From Psychroflexus sp. (GTDB lineage Bacteria > Bacteroidota > Bacteroidia > Flavobacteriales > Flavobacteriaceae): a stretch of 6,720 bases of DNA. Below are positions 5,472-6,720 of this stretch, piece by piece. The DNA is taken from the NCBI GenBank assembly GCA_003565575.1, contig PXBV01000358.1:1-6720 (forward strand), given 5' to 3'. Each line of letters opens with the position of its first letter. Position 1 is the stretch's first letter. A model generated the notes under the pieces. That model made no database searches, was not told the DNA's origin, and was given only the letters and a program-made list of their open reading frames with translations. The translations under genes were made by a program, and so were the position numbers.

Positions 5472-6720
5472 ATGGATAAAGATTTAAAAAGTTTTTTAGA
5501 TAAAGTTTCGGAAAGAAACCCAAATGAGCCAGAGTTTCTTCAAGCTGTTCATGAAGTAGCGGAAGCCATTATCCCTTTCATTGAGGAGAATCCAAAGTAC
5601 AAAAATAAAAAGTTGTTGGAACGCATGGTTGAGCCAGAGCGCGTGATTACTTTTAGGGTAACTTGGATTGATGATCATGGAGAAATTCAAGTAAACAGAG
5701 GATTTAGAGTACAGATGAATTCTGCTATTGGCCCTTACAAAGGCGGCTTAAGGTTTCATCCATCTGTGAATTTAAGCATTTTAAAATTTTTGGGTTTTGA
5801 ACAAGTTTTCAAAAATAGTTTGACTACACTTCCAATGGGTGGAGGCAAAGGAGGGGCAGATTTTGACCCGAAAGGTAAGTCAGATAATGAAGTGATGAGA
5901 TTTTGCCAAAGTTTTATGACAGAGCTGTATAGGCATATAGGTTATAATACTGATGTGCCAGCAGGTGATATTGGGGTTGGCGCAAGAGAAGTAGGGTACA
6001 TGTTTGGGCAATATAAACGCCTACAAAATGAATTTACTGGAATTTTAACAGGCAAGGGACTTTCTTATGGAGGTTCATTAATTAGACCAGAAGCTACCGG
6101 TTATGGCAACGTATATTTTACTAAGAGCATGCTTGAAACACAGGGAGATACTTTAGAAGGAAAAACTCTTTTGATTTCTGGCTCTGGTAATGTAGCACAA
6201 TATGCTGCAGAAAAAGCGATTCAATTTGGAGCAAAAATTTTAACTATGTCTGATTCTGGAGGCTATATTTTTGATGAGAAAGGAATTGATAGCGAAAAAC
6301 TTCAATTTATCATGGATTTAAAAAATGAAAAGCGTGGAAGAATTAAAGAATATGTAGACCAATATCCAGAGGCAAAGTTTGTGGAAGGTAAAACGCCTTG
6401 GCATGAAAAAGGAGACTTAGCGATGCCATGTGCAACTCAAAACGAACTTCATAAAGAAGATGCTCAAGCTTTGGTTAACAATGGTTGTATATTAGTAGGA
6501 GAAGGAGCTAATATGCCATGTACTCCAGAAGCTATTGAAGTGTTTCATAAAAACAAGATTTTGTTTTCGCCAGGAAAAGCTTCAAATGCTGGAGGTGTAG
6601 CTACCTCTGGTCTTGAAATGTCTCAAAACTCTTTGAGATACAACTGGACCGCTGAAGAAGTAGATGACAAACTCCAAAAAATCATGTCTGATATTCATGA
6701 AGCTTGTGTAAAATTTGGTA
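5472..6720 (+). CDS. gdhA: NADP-type glutamate dehydrogenase, 3'-truncated by the window edge
   Basis: The frame is open from the ATG at 5472 (MDKDLKSFLDKV) to the end of the window, giving 416 codons with no stop. Hexameric small-subunit GDHs have about 445-450 residues, so about 30 are missing. The enzyme interconverts 2-oxoglutarate plus ammonia and glutamate. The dimerisation/substrate domain shows NSAIGPYKGGLRFHP with Lys90, LPMGGGKGGADFDPKG with the catalytic Lys126 (codon 5847-5849), and the catalytic Asp166 in PAGDIGVGAREVGY. The dinucleotide fold has RPEATGYG, then GSGNVAQYA at 237-245 and SDSGGYIFDEKG. The later GEGANMPCTPEA and SPGKASNAGGVATSGLEM segments are family hallmarks. The long N-terminus and the overall pattern resemble E. 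coli GdhA, so NADP(H) use and an assimilatory role are inferred from family likeness. It has its own leader with a -7 element. Confidence 0.96.
   Translation, partial: MDKDLKSFLDKVSERNPNEPEFLQAVHEVAEAIIPFIEENPKYKNKKLLERMVEPERVITFRVTWIDDHGEIQVNRGFRVQMNSAIGPYKGGLRFHPSVNLSILKFLGFEQVFKNSLTTLPMGGGKGGADFDPKGKSDNEVMRFCQSFMTELYRHIGYNTDVPAGDIGVGAREVGYMFGQYKRLQNEFTGILTGKGLSYGGSLIRPEATGYGNVYFTKSMLETQGDTLEGKTLLISGSGNVAQYAAEKAIQFGAKILTMSDSGGYIFDEKGIDSEKLQFIMDLKNEKRGRIKEYVDQYPEAKFVEGKTPWHEKGDLAMPCATQNELHKEDAQALVNNGCILVGEGANMPCTPEAIEVFHKNKILFSPGKASNAGGVATSGLEMSQNSLRYNWTAEEVDDKLQKIMSDIHEACVKFG

Noticed and set aside
5079..5690. Small minus-strand open frames opposite the metB-like gene and gdhA
   Set aside because: Both are shadows of conserved coding sequence on the plus strand.

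Overview
This window reads as an ordinary chromosomal stretch from a member of the Bacteroidota, most likely class Flavobacteriia. The DNA is AT-rich. The genes have A-rich leaders without Shine-Dalgarno sequences. At least one promoter-like site has the Bacteroidota -7 form TAnnTTTG. The proteins carry family-typical sequences, such as a Gln/Pro-rich linker in AccB and a 453-residue AccC with an acidic tail. I cannot name a genus from the sequence alone.

Layout. 1-2747 (+): a fatty-acid-initiation cluster made of the 3'-most part of fabH (5' end outside the window), accB (biotin carboxyl carrier protein) and accC (biotin carboxylase), closely spaced and probably co-transcribed. AccC carboxylates the biotin carried by AccB as the first half of malonyl-CoA synthesis; FabH condenses acetyl-CoA with malonyl-ACP to start chain elongation. 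2748-3016: a convergent intergenic gap holding a long imperfect hairpin of about 147 nt, which resembles the dispersed structured repeats of flavobacterial genomes, followed by a terminator-like hairpin. 3017-3919 (-): hemF, oxygen-dependent coproporphyrinogen III oxidase (haem synthesis). 3920-4161: a divergent promoter region. 4162-5304 (+): a Cys/Met-metabolism PLP enzyme (cystathionine gamma-synthase/lyase type). 5305-5471: a leader with a good -7 element. 5472-6720 (+): NADP-type glutamate dehydrogenase, open to the window end and lacking about its last 30 residues.

The genes are housekeeping genes. I see no mobile element, CRISPR array, defence system, tRNA or rRNA. The parts worth a second look are the structured element after accC, a Gly-to-Val change in the ATP-binding glycine loop of AccC, and a perfect 12-nt complementarity between the structured element and the hemF mRNA leader. 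I did not find a convincing undescribed multi-gene system.
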